Shown here: one piece after another, positions 45,953 to 57,161 of the stretch
How positions within the stretch are numbered: the first letter of the stretch is position 1
How the letters are laid out: the number at the start of each line of letters is the position of its first letter
Assembly: GCA_964017065.1 (NCBI GenBank)
Contig: OZ024792.1
Coordinates: forward strand, 3,839,754 to 3,903,753
Length of the DNA stretch: 64,000 nucleotides
DNA from: Haliclona indistincta
Taxonomy: Eukaryota > Porifera > Demospongiae > Haplosclerida > Chalinidae
Reading direction: 5' to 3'
Translations under genes and position numbers: made by a program
The notes under the pieces: model-generated
Seen by the model: the letters and a program-made list of their open reading frames with translations, nothing else
Told to the model about the DNA's origin: nothing
Databases searched by the model: none

Positions 45953-48900
45953 CTAAGTGAATAATCCTTGAGGTGCAAAAGATTCTGGTGTGCCAAAATC
46001 TGGAGCTAATTGTTCGTTTTCAAGAAATCTCAAGGGCATAAACACCAGTGTTCCCTTTAATAGTGACAATTTCTTATGAGCACTCAAAGGGTCTGTATCC
46101 ACAAGTCCCTTTACCTCCTAAGAGAATAAAGAGTTGTGAATCAAGTAAATAATGGTGGTTATAATTATACCTTGTAACTTTGAAGTGTAGTATAGTCATG
46201 AACTTCATCAGTTGGTATAATCCTACCTCCAAATACCTAATATTAATATACATATAGAGCATGGTCACAACTAAAATACATGATCTGACCTGTTGAAATA
46301 TTCTGCTGTTGGTTGAAGCAGCTTTGATCCAAGTATCCTACAAATACAATTAAAATATGAACGAATTCAATACAAATTCCTTACAGTGTAGAAATCATCG
46401 GAGACAGGGTCAAGTACACAATTGGCTGATTGATCTGACATACCCAGGAACTCCCTGAGAAGTTACAGTAACAGTTAAATGCAGGATACTTGACTATCTA
46501 CTGACCTGAAAAGATGGCAGCGCAAAGTATGAGAAAATTTTCCAACGGAAAATGGCTCTCCATTCATTCTACCTTCAATCATTTCTTTGTCCTCGAAAAC
46601 AACAGCCATTTCAGAGTCTCGGTCGCCAAGTAAACTACGGTCATTAATGTTAGCTGAACAAATAGCAAGAACACAACTAAATGCTATTAGACTATGCGCA
46701 CATTGTATAGCTTACAAGAGCCAATAATAGTGATCCTATCATCCACAATCATCAACTTGCTATGCACATAGATTAGCTCTGTAACCTGTAAGTAGAGACC
46801 ATTATAATAGACAAGTAATTATGCTAAACTTAACTGACAAATTTCTGATCTATTTCTCCGTAAGCGCGTAATCCGTACACAGAGATGTACTTTTGTACTT
46901 CACTCTCAGGCACTAATATCACTCAAAATAAAATAACACATACATAATGCTCTTACCTCCTTCAAGGCTGGTCAGTTGTCTGATAAGAGAATCACTGGAT
47001 TGGTAAAGTGTTGACACTATCCAGTGAAAAACTGCAGCCTTCACTGTTGCACTAGAATCACCAAATTCCCCTATAAATAGGTATTAGAGACAAGAGTTCA
47101 TACTTTTTATCTGCATGTGGTGTACATTTGTAAATGTGGGCTACCAGGGATGTTACGATTACTTGAAAAGTGTATTACCGTATAACCGGTAATTTTCGTT
47201 CGGTTCTAATTTTCGTAAGAGCTCCCAAAATTAATGACGAAAATTAAATTTTTGAAAAATTTCTTTGTAATGACGAAAATTTGTGTTGCAATGCAACCTA
47301 GAACATGTGTACGACGCCCTGTTTGTCAATGGTTATGGTACCGCCACGACGTAGAAAGAGAACATAGGCAAGATATTTGCCGTGGCATGCAGATGCACTG
47401 CAGCACGGTCGCCGTGTGGTGGAACTACCGGTATTTGCAGTTTCTGTCTCCGTGTCGGTTCTTTTCACAGCCAACGCGTAACGGTCTTGAACGTTTCTAG
47501 CTAGACTTCTGACGGCAGGCAAGTGTTTCTCCAACTATAAACATGATAGCCTCTTAGTTCTTACGCAACTAGAAACAGTCGTCCGTGTGTCGAGCGCGTC
47601 AAAATTAGTTTTAGTCATAGTTAATTTTATGGCAAATTTAAATTTGGGTGCGATTTAATTGGGAGCAAAGCCATGAAATTGTTCATTGTGCATAATGTAT
47701 TGTAAGACCACACTCTGCAATCAATACTTCTAGCAATCCAACTAACTATTCCCGTCCAAATTTTGTACAATTAAAATTGTAATCGATTGTCAATTACCAA
47801 CTACCATTGCAACATCACTGATAGCTACTAGCTTCAATCATAGAGTATTATAGTAATATTAATTACTATACTATCTATGCTTCAATGTATTACCTCCATA
47901 TGATGGTAACAATGGTAGAACAATGATGACTCTAAATTTCTTTCCTTCTTTGTGTGCTCGGCCAATTCTCTTCCTTATGGTTTCTGCAATGCAGTTTTTG
48001 ACACCAGGAACAGATGATATGAAGAATTGGTTCTAAAAATAGCAATAATAATAATCAATGAGTAGATTTTATGAAGAACCTCGATGTAGATGAAATGTTT
48101 TGCATTTTCAATGTAGTGCAAATAAGCATTCATAATAGAGTGTTCAGTGTTCTCTACAGCTGCTGACCATCGAGACACAGAACGAAGAACCTATAAACAA
48201 TTCACAGAATACATTCCTTTAAAGACGGTATAAGTTAGCATTGCACCTGACAGGTACAGTTAGCACTGGTAGGATCTGGAATATGGAGGTAACTGGTTGA
48301 ATCCAATTCTGCTTCAGAGAATTGTTTTCTTGGCAACAGGAATGGCACAGGAAGTGGCAATGCTTGCTCTCTCTTTATAAAAGTAATAAAAATTAATCAG
48401 TGATGAAAACCCTACTGCTTACTTTTGTGAAATTAAATCTCTGAATGAAGTGTCTGGCTACATCACGAGCAGGCTCACCATATACACAACATGATATGTC
48501 ATGCCATGGCATTCGAGGGTGCTCTTCTCTGGTCAATAGGTCTGGATAATCATACAAGTTACTGGGTTCATCAAGTGATACTAAACTCACCTTCATAGGG
48601 TTCATGTAGTGCAATAAAGTCTTTCACAAATGGATTGTAATAATCTTTTCCTGCCCAAAACTGAAACTGTGGTTTGGGACCATCCACATCCTCATCACTG
48701 TCACTATCTTCTTCATCCATTCTGGGATCATCCGCAGTCACATTTAGTGTCTAAAAAGAGATATCACCTATTCATCACTCTGTAGTCTATTCAACTCACA
48801 GCAATATTATGGACAAGGGTAGATATCGCACCCTGTACAAAGGACTGGTGATCTACAGCAAGGTGTGGATCACCAAGATGATGGTCACTTGAGTCCCATC

Positions 48901-51401
48901 GTCCAAATGCTAGATCAATACCACCCACAAATGCTAATGTTTGATCAATAACAACTAGTTTCTCATGATGTGACCATAAAAATACGCCAGTGGAGAAGTG
49001 CTCAGGATGTCGCAATACCTGAATGGCGGAGTGAATGCTATTAGTAAGTACACAAAACATTACCAAACATAATTATACTCACCACAATATTTGGATGGTT
49101 AAGTGTAGTGAGAGTGAACTCACTTCCAAGCTCTACAGCCAGTGTGAGCTCCTTGTACAGCTGTATGTAGACTCTCACACCCTCTCTCTATAGGTAGGTA
49201 AACTGGGATACATTATCAGTGATATCTACTAACAGCTTTCTTGAGCAATAGTTGATCAAGTCGCCACCTTAGGCAATTCTTGACTCCTCTTTTAGTTCTC
49301 TTCAAGTAAACGTGAGGACTCATCCTATAGTGTCAGAATAAATAAACTTATCTAGAGTACAAAATCACTGTGGAAAAACATTATATCAATAATTATAGTA
49401 AAAAATCATAACAACCAACACACAAATCAACTGAAGAGTCTCACATCCAGTCAGTGATATATATCTCTTCTTTGGCTTTTAAAATAGCATCAGCCACTGC
49501 AGACATGTACGATTGTCCATCCACGTACCTAGTGACAGAAAATTGTTCAATTGTAGTCACTGGCTAGCACAATTAAACACTTACCACTGTGTTTGACAAT
49601 TATTTCTGACGGGTGCAAAGGAATCAAACCTATGTTGTTTCACCAAACTACGAGCGGGACCCTCTAATACTGCCTTTATAGCTGCTCTCCATTCTCTACA
49701 CATAGTACAATGTATTAGTTGGTATATGATAGTGCGTGATAACTCACTTCATGTCAGTATGAGACTCACATCTCACCAAGAGTACTCTAAGATGAGAAAA
49801 CATTTATACAACAACTAAAATAACAGGACAATTCTCACCTGGTGGGTGTGACAATCTTTAACCCATGCTGCAAGCCAGTTTGTAACACTCCGGCTTCTAC
49901 GTATGTGCCAGAAGCAAATAACAGTACACCACATATTTCTCTAGTAGTTGGTCTAATTCAGGACGTAATCAAAACAAAAAGTCCATGACCTTCCTGTGTG
50001 AAAGGTTATGATATAACTCACTTTATGTACATGATAAATCCTTCCTTTAGAATGACCCATCTTTAAAATGGAATAATATAGTTAGGCACAGTAGTTGACT
50101 TTTCAGTATCAACTAGTAAATGTATACAATCATTTACTATACTATAGTGTACAAGAAGTATTATGTACTGAAACTAAGTCTAACAAGGCACTGGATAATA
50201 TGCACAAGAGTAGACAGTCACTAGTGCATTTATTCACTAAAATAATAAACACATTACCTACTCCTCCAGACTGAACATCTGCACACAAAGCAAGCAGTGC
50301 ATCCCAAACAGTTTGTCACACGGCTGTAACCACCTGATCTCTTTTTGACAGAACTTTCCCTGAAAGGTAAAGAAATAAATCAAAGAGAATAGCACATTTG
50401 TACCAACTCACTTGTACTTGTTTCCTAAATCCTCAACAAAGGAGCAGCGACTAATTTCAAGGAAATGAAGCTACAACAAAATGTATTTGTAACAACACCG
50501 CTAACACAACCATACTGTATTAAAACATAATTCCTACATTAAATTTTACAAAAATACTAGTGAAGCATATAACTTTACCGTTGCCTTGTGATTTCTAAAC
50601 TGTTTTTCCCTCACTATAGCATTTAAAAACCTTTGTACTTTGTTAGCTTGGTTCTGTACAAGGTGAAGAAGAGTAATAAGGATCAAATATATCACTTACT
50701 GGAACTCTGTATCTTCCGAATGGGTTCAAATCCTTAGCATCAAAAAGATGAGGAAGATGAACATGTCCATGCCTGTGTGTACATACATGTGCTTATGAGT
50801 CTTCCTTACTAGTGATTTACCATTGCAGTAACTAGTTTTTACTACATGGGTATACAACTCAGGAGCCTACTTCTAGCATTCAAACCATTGATTTTTAACG
50901 CCAATGGTCCACATTGCAAATGCATCCATTCATCTTACCTCCTTCTATTGCGAATATGTTGAACTTTTAATCGTTCTCTAAGAGGTAGTAAAGCTCTTCT
51001 TAATGCCAATATCTCAGTATATGTGGCATACACACTCCACTCAAAGGGACCATGTTCCATACATATTCTCAAGCTGTAGATTTACACAATCAATGGTACT
51101 GAGACATTATATCCAGTATTTCCAGCATACCATAGTCTACTACCAGCTTCCACTGGAGCTGCATCCACCGACTGCACTATCAAAGGAGTGCCAGGTAGAA
51201 AGATTTCAGTAGTAGCGCTAACAGCTTGAAGTTGAGGTTCTTGCTTATATAACAAAATATCAGTAACTCTAGTAAACTGCTGCTCTGTAGTAATCGATTT
51301 TAAATATGACAAACTACACGCATTAACAAACCTGCACGGCTGTTCTCTGAATGGCTGTGAACTGCCATCAGCTGCACTCCTACTTCCACCGGAGAAACCA
51401 T
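45953..51401 (-). CDS. PLD1: Phospholipase D (PX-PH-HKD type)
   Basis: It hydrolyses phosphatidylcholine to phosphatidate at membranes. Twenty-eight exons in transcript order: 51401-51332, 51284-51086, 51073-50939, 50772-50700, 50653-50579, 50470-50412, 50359-50258, 50060-50022, 49940-49839, 49786-49748, 49695-49585, 49528-49445, 49324-49234, 49187-49083, 49018-48800, 48750-48591, 48541-48423, 48372-48247, 48190-48080, 48032-47894, 47070-46957, 46912-46839, 46785-46716, 46653-46506, 46454-46385, 46337-46290, 46236-46171, 46117-45953, giving 970 aa. PX part: [18 protein letters not shown] part: [28 protein letters not shown]1 is [12 protein letters not shown]2 is [25 protein letters not shown] follows. 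The long loop of vertebrate PLD1 is absent, as in PLD2. The first exon and its 47-bp intron are the least certain part. It is divergent with the CCCH gene. Confidence 0.93.
47071..47893 (-). other. Long PLD intron (823 bp), no gene seen
   Basis: The intron between the two halves of the catalytic region. It holds AT-rich sequence with repeated AATTTTCG/CGAAAATT words at 47190-47280, suggesting decayed inverted-repeat material. Confidence 0.45.
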
Positions 51402-51592
51402 TTCGAGATTAGAGAACTTATCTGCAAACTAGCAAATGAACACGCCCACATGCCATGGGAGTCGCGGAGTCTATCTGGGACTCGACTGTGGGTGGGCCCG
51501 GCCGCGCTGACGTCATGCGCACGTACGCCACGCCCATGCTCACGCATGCGTAAAGACAAACAGCGAGGAAAAACGACTGAGCTGAGGTAGAA
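51402..51592. promoter_or_regulatory. Divergent promoter PLD / CCCH zinc-finger gene with CRE
   Basis: 191 bp, GC-rich for this window. A perfect cAMP-response palindrome TGACGTCA lies at 51508-51515, with GCATGCG/CATGCGC words (NRF1-like half sites) on both sides. Confidence 0.6.
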
Positions 51593-53317
51593 ATGGCAGC
51601 TGGGAGATACGGTGGCGGATACGGCGGTAGCTACCAGGGATACGGTAGCTATGACTCGCGATTTTATTCTGACTATGATGCCTACGGCTCTGGCGGAAGC
51701 GGCGGCTATGATTACGACAACAGCTACGGTGGCGGTTACTGGGGTCAAGAAAGCGCGGGCGGCGATTATGAAGACCCTGCGGCCAAGAAACGAAAAATGT
51801 CCAATCTCACCGTCTGCGTAGACCACTTGCGTGGCTACTGCGCGAAGGGACCACGCTGTCCAAAGGCGCACGTGGATTACGTGGAATCAAGTGACGAGCG
51901 AGAGATGATGGCTAAGGTGAAATTTTGTCATGATTTTCAAAATAAGGGTGTGTGCACACGACAAAATTGTCGATTCTTGCACGTGACTAGAAGAGAGGAA
52001 GACGAGTTTCTGCTGACAGGTCAAGTTCCACAGACGGTTTTTGAACGCAAGAATGACTACGGGGAAGATGGTGATTACGAGGGTGGTGATGCACAGAGCT
52101 TTGATCAAAGACCACCATTTTCTCGTCCAATGCGTGGTCGTGGTGGTGCACGTGGTGGATGGAGTCCACGTGGAGGTGGAGCTCCTCGAGGTGGTCACAG
52201 GCCTGGTCCACCAAGCTGGCAAAGTAGCTGGTCTCGTGGTTCTGATGATTACAGCTACAACCGCTCACGTAGTTTTGAGGGGCCTTCATACGAGGCAACC
52301 AAGGAAGGTCATCGTAGTAGTATGCCAGTGACTTTCAGCAACTTCTGCATTGATTTCTTGAAGGGTACCTGCGGCAAAGAAAAATGTCAGTTACAGCATG
52401 TACAAATGGTGGAGGAATATTCAGATCGTGAAAACATCTCAAAGAATGTCTTCTGCCATGATTTTTTAAATTGGAAATGTCCTCGTCAATTTTGCAAGTA
52501 TCTCCATGCTACAAACGATGAACAAAAGGTGTTTGTTGATCATGGCTATTTCACTCCAGCACTTCGCCAGCGTAACAAAGAGAAGCTTTTCTATTCTGAT
52601 GTTTGCATTGATTATCTACGCAATCAATGTGTTCGTGGTGATAACTGTCAGTATAGTCATGTTGAATTTGTTGAAGGAAAAGAGGAGCGAATCTGCCTGA
52701 GCCGATCGATCTTTTGCCATGATCACCAGGAGGGTCGTTGCGATCGGTACAACTGCAAGCTTATCCATACTGACAAGAATGACGAAGATTACTTCATCCG
52801 CTCAGGAGCTTTATCTGAAAACCTCAAAGCTACTAGTTCTACTGTTGAGATTGATCCATACCTAGAATCTCTTGCTGCTACTGTGTGTCGTGAGTTTGTC
52901 AAAAACAAATGCAACCGTGGACCTTCTTGTAAGTTCTATCATCCACCAGCTGATGAAGTTGCTCGTCTTGTTGCCTATCGACGTAGTAAAAGTCTTACTG
53001 GCAGTACTAATTCTAGTGCAACTGACGGTACTTCTGCCAATGAGATAACTCGTCTTCAGCAGGAAAACAAAGAGTTGAAAGAGAGAGCCCACCAGTTGGA
53101 ACGACTGCTTGCTGATGCCTGCCATTGTATCACTCTGGCAGTTGGTGATCAAAATCCTGCTATCCAGACACTGATGCAGACAATAGCTACAATGGCACCT
53201 GAGAGCTCCCTTGCTTCCAATAAAGATGAAGAAATAAAAGCTACTGGAGAAGCCGGCCTGAGTCAAGATAATACCGAACAGCCTACATCTGCTACTTCTG
53301 GAACAGAGGTACCTTGA
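51593..53317 (+). CDS. Seven-finger CCCH protein related to ZC3H10
   Basis: An intronless frame of 574 aa. The N terminus is Gly/Tyr/Ser-rich (residues 1-60). Seven CCCH fingers span C75-H93, C112-H130, C252-H269, C288-H305, C338-H356, C375-H392 and C432-H450. Fingers 1-6 form three pairs with the same 36-37 residue spacing, each second finger starting FCHDF or FCHDH, so a two-finger module was duplicated. An RGG-type region (SRPMRGRGGARGGW and on) lies between pairs 1 and 2. A coiled coil follows finger 7 (ITRLQQENKELKERAHQLER). Human ZC3H10 has three such fingers plus a coiled coil and acts as an RNA-binding protein and transcription regulator. Role here: probably RNA binding. Confidence 0.85.
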   Translation: MAAGRYGGGYGGSYQGYGSYDSRFYSDYDAYGSGGSGGYDYDNSYGGGYWGQESAGGDYEDPAAKKRKMSNLTVCVDHLRGYCAKGPRCPKAHVDYVESSDEREMMAKVKFCHDFQNKGVCTRQNCRFLHVTRREEDEFLLTGQVPQTVFERKNDYGEDGDYEGGDAQSFDQRPPFSRPMRGRGGARGGWSPRGGGAPRGGHRPGPPSWQSSWSRGSDDYSYNRSRSFEGPSYEATKEGHRSSMPVTFSNFCIDFLKGTCGKEKCQLQHVQMVEEYSDRENISKNVFCHDFLNWKCPRQFCKYLHATNDEQKVFVDHGYFTPALRQRNKEKLFYSDVCIDYLRNQCVRGDNCQYSHVEFVEGKEERICLSRSIFCHDHQEGRCDRYNCKLIHTDKNDEDYFIRSGALSENLKATSSTVEIDPYLESLAATVCREFVKNKCNRGPSCKFYHPPADEVARLVAYRRSKSLTGSTNSSATDGTSANEITRLQQENKELKERAHQLERLLADACHCITLAVGDQNPAIQTLMQTIATMAPESSLASNKDEEIKATGEAGLSQDNTEQPTSATSGTEVP

Positions 53318-53558
53318 GCTTGTCTAAACTACCTTTGCTTTTTAAATACGTACGTACTGATACGTATTATGCTGCTTTAACCAGTGGTAAAATACTGATG
53401 ATGCTGCTATTTGTACTTAGTGATTCGTTCAATTTACACATGCACATCAATGTTTACAACAAAATTTAAAAGATGAATTTTAATCACTAATGATAGTTCA
53501 GTGTCTGTTATGGTAAAACCTGGGAGGATAAAAGAGTAATGATAACATGCCATAATAA

Positions 53559-55559
53559 CTATACTAACAGTAGGGTTGCAACACATACAGCAACTACATA
53601 ACTCAAAGTAACCTTTTTCAGAAGTGAGTCACTCAATATTGGATTTTGCTTGCTATTAATAGATTCTGTGGGCGTGGCCTCTACTCTACGTTGTTTGAAT
53701 TTTTGTAAAGGGTCCTGAATGAACATAAACTCACTGCATAATATTAACAAATTAGCACACCTGATCAGCCAATAAGGGTCTTCCTGTTCTTTTCTTCTTG
53801 TCCACAATTGCAGACACAGCATAGCCTTTCTCAACACTTTGTAAGTAGTGTGCATTCTCTCTCTTAGCTTGTGATATTTCAGTCCTCAGCCGTTGTTCAC
53901 GTACTGCATTCTCATAAGCTGCATAGTGCAACCGATGCTCACATACATACATATTCACATTTCCAAGAAACACATGACCTTCCAGCCCTTTTGTACTGTC
54001 GCAAATTGTAGCCTCGCTTCACTTGGCAACTATGACAATACAGTAAACACTGTTTTTATGCTTGTGCTATTCTAATGCCATGTCTTTTTGCACAAAATTT
54101 AAGGTAGAGCCTAATGAGAACTTTGTACATTTATTTATGAGAGTTAGGCGAAACAAATTCGGTTTATTGTACAATTAGCCACTAGTCAGGAGGTCTGAAT
54201 TATTTAACTCTATATACCAGAGAAATTAAATACATTCCAATGGCCTAGAGTTCCACTAAATACAGAATTGACATTAATTTTTGTGAGTACAAATTTAATT
54301 GTAAGGTAAGGTGGGGTAACTTAGAACACGGGTAACTTGGAACAAAATTCAAACTTGGACCTCATACTTCCCAACAGTCGCCGCTGTGACAACTTCGTAT
54401 GATCCAGTTAGAAAGGTAGATGAGTGTCCCTTCTAACCTGTATATACAATCGTTCCTCTCTCTTCTTTGCAGTGTTTTTAGACGAGAGATACAGACCCGA
54501 CTAGCAGCAAAATCGTGCTAACTAATTTCTAAATCCTCTCTAAAGTTCTTGGATTTTGATTTTAACGACTATGCTACTAACAGTAGCACACCAGATTGAG
54601 ATCATCCTATGATTGTTGTGTTTCTTTGTTTCGTGAAGAAAACATTGCCTTTAGCTATAATCATCTGTCCTGAAATTACCCGCGCAGTGTGGCGCAGATT
54701 GCACGTAGAAAATATTTCATTTTGTCTGCGAAAATGCACTAAAAGCTTCGGACATAAGTTTGCAGTGGTGCTACAGGAGACTAGAATTCACCTTCTTTCA
54801 TCTTCACTCCTTTTTCATTGCACACACAGCCAGGAAGATGAAAAAGAGACGGTGTTCCAAGTTACCCCACTACTAATTTACCAGTCCACTTCATAATCGA
54901 GCTTCGGTTGCAAAGCAGACGAAAGGTAGCTCCAGGATTATTTATGCCCACGATCGACTATAAGTGTACCTACTGTGTGATCATAATTTCCAAAGTCCAG
55001 CGATTTTCTTCTTCACGACATAAATTTTGTTCCAAGTTAACCCCACCCTACCTTACATGTACAATCACAATGCTGACCAATTTTTTCAGTCAAATGAGTC
55101 CATTTAAATTTCGAGAGGTACTTGATGTTCCAAATGTCATCATGATAGTAGCTTCTTTTCTTCCCACCCACAGGACAATTATTGAGTGTGTCCGCCACAC
55201 GCCGAGCTACACACTTGTCACTGAACTCCACCCATCCTTCGGTGAATTTTTTTCTCTTGTTTCCACCCAGTTTCTTTCTGCGTTTGTGCACTAGTTGATC
55301 TGAGCAAGAAATAAGAAACATTATTACCTACAGCACGCGACCACGTACCTTCTGGCTGTAAGTATACTCGCCCTATATCGCCATACTGAGAGAACACGTG
55401 GCGAATCTTCAGAGGTCTCATGTAGGGAGGTATGCTGCTGAGATACACAATTCCTGGTTTACGCCGCTTTTCTTGTTTTACAAGCGGAGGCACCGATGGA
55501 CTAGCTTCTAACTCTGTAACTACCGGAGAACACGATTCATTTTCGACTCGACTTTCCAT
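53559..55559 (-). CDS. ABT1: Activator of basal transcription 1 / ESF2 ribosome-biogenesis protein
   Basis: Four exons in transcript order: 55559-55349, 55299-55078, 53918-53761, 53714-53559, giving 248 aa (human 272). The RRM starts at PGIVYLSSIPPYMRPLKIR and includes GDIGRVYLQPE, and KKFTEGWVEFSDKCVARRVA. The ABT1-specific part follows: DDIWNIKYLSKFKWTHLTEK, AYENAVREQRLRTEISQAKR and YLQSVEKG. Yeast Esf2 works in the nucleolus on small-subunit pre-rRNA processing; the same role is expected. The C terminus ends in an unusual hydrophobic stretch (VVAVCVATLLLV) that human ABT1 lacks, so the last exon end may be mis-modelled. The 1.16-kb intron 55077-53919 contains an inserted element. The start codon is only 43 bases after the stop of the upstream same-strand gene. 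Confidence 0.9.
54301..55056. mobile_element. Non-autonomous DNA transposon candidate in ABT1 intron
   Basis: The left end GTAAGGTAAGGTGGGG (54301 onward, continuing GTAACTT) and right end (55025-55056, reverse complement GTAAGGTAGGGTGGGG, GTTAACTTGGAACAAAA) are inverted copies. GTTCCAAGTTACCCCAC recurs at about 54854-54871. The 756-bp insert carries frames of under 130 codons but no recognisable transposase. Confidence 0.6.
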
Positions 55560-55602
55560 TATGTACGTCCAACAAAATTTCATTCAACTTATTATTGTTG
55601 TA

Positions 55603-57161
55603 CTAAGGGTTAAACTGCAAACCAGCAATCACTCCAAAATGATCAGATAAGAAAGTACTGCAAGTAGAAAATATTAATCAAAACAAAAATGTTGCAAAAA
55701 TTAGGTTACCTGTTTTTTCTTAAAAGTCTCACATAATATACACAAACATTCAAATCTCCTCTGAGAAAGATATAGTCGATCTAGATGGAAAGTATATGTA
55801 CCATTCATCTGGCAATGACAATAAACTTTAGGTTAACTACTCAATCCAGAGCCAAAGCTTTAGGTACAACTGCAAGGCTACTTAAGACAAACCCTTTTCT
55901 GTGGTTTTGGTTCCAGAGCACTGAATGTAAGCCCATCACTATCACCAGCAGCTTCCCAAATATCAACCATATTTTGAGTTTTCTCTCCAGCAATTGTTAA
56001 CCGACCAGTAAGAAACCTTACCATAGAAGGATAATAATTATTCAAATAAAAGTGTGTCTCATTAATATACTTGATAGGTTCAGACGATGGCTCAGAGTTC
56101 AGATCACCCATAAGTACAGCTACACCTTGAGACAACGACATGTATTGCCATATTTCTCGAACTGACCTATCAAAGGATGACCATGTTGCACACAGAATGC
56201 ATATGTGACAATGGTTAACCTGTTCTGCTCTTCTTCGCTCAGAGTGAGATGAGATACAAACACATGAATCTATGAAGACAGAGATGTTTAGAATGGCACA
56301 TCAAGTACCTGTACAGCTCACATGACCTCCAGGAGTATCTATCAATGCATGCAGACAAATTCTCTGATGACCATCATTCTCATCAGACAAGTTTCTATAA
56401 ACTAGAACTTTCGATTTTTTATTTTACACTTAACTGCTCACAAACCTGGGCAGCAGTATGTAGTCTGAAGAGATAATGGGAAACCTGGAAAAAATAGCTA
56501 GTCCTTCTTGCTCAATGCTGGAACTGGATGTGTACAGCATAGCAGGTTGATACACAAACTATAATGGCATAGATTTGAGCAAAAGAGAGTGCTTGCATGG
56601 TTTACCTGATAGTTAGAGAGCACTTCACTGAGAATTGTTACTTGAGAATAAAGGGAATCTTTGTTGACCACTCTCATCTCTTGGAGTCCCACAATATCCG
56701 CTTTAGAGGACAACAAATACTAGAAAAACGTACTAATCATTATGCATACAGTGACCACACTCAGTCACTACCTTGCCTAATTGTCTTGTTCTTTGAGAGG
56801 CAGTCTGACTACCTAGTTCATTCACATTCCATACATTATAAGTTGCTATATTAAGCCTGGCACTGTAGTGTAAATGCCTATTGCAAAGGGTTAAAAATGA
56901 TTGTTTGGATCTGAAGTTTGGTAAAAAACAAGTAGATGAGAGATAGGGAGAATAGCACTGTAGCTTATCAACTTGTTTTGGTGCATAGATATGTTGGTTT
57001 AGATGAAGTTGATTCAATAAGTCGGTTGTTATTGTTAAATGATGCATTGTGTGAGAGGGGCAAGTGAGTATTAGAGAGAAGTGCTCTCCCATCTTGATAT
57101 ATTCATCATAGCAGAAATATCGCCCAGTACGAGATATGGTAGTTGGTACTTTTTGATCCAT
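55603..57161 (-). CDS. Endonuclease/exonuclease/phosphatase-family protein
   Basis: Eight exons in transcript order: 57161-56772, 56719-56606, 56558-56446, 56394-56322, 56269-56220, 56166-55893, 55780-55710, 55657-55603, giving 379 aa. The metal-dependent EEP fold is shown by its ordered motifs: ATYNVWNVN (catalytic Asn), VGLQEMRV (metal-binding Glu), HVFVSHLTL, LMGDLNSEP (Asp/Asn pair), RIDYIFLRGD and the terminal LSDHFGVIAG (Asp/His pair). All catalytic positions are present, so it is probably an active hydrolase. The family covers DNases, AP endonucleases, neutral sphingomyelinases, deadenylases and inositol phosphatases; I cannot choose. An N-terminal block of about 110 residues is unfamiliar. 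No signal peptide is evident. Confidence 0.8.

Noticed and set aside
48542..48614. Read-through of PLD across 48590-48542
   Set aside because: It meets an in-frame stop and lacks family similarity, whereas removing 49 bases restores the PLD alignment.
51082..51312. Reading PLD from a TTG at 51312
   Set aside because: There is no ATG in that frame; splicing out 51331-51285 joins an upstream ATG exon in phase.
51380..51871. 163-codon frame on the - strand over the start of the CCCH gene
   Set aside because: It mirrors the Gly/Tyr-rich code of the + strand gene and crosses the PLD start region; the composition is that of an antisense shadow.
54609..55294. Frames of 95 and 128 codons on the + strand in the ABT1 intron and exon 2
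   Set aside because: One is inside the inverted-repeat element without transposase similarity; the other is antisense to ABT1 exon 2.
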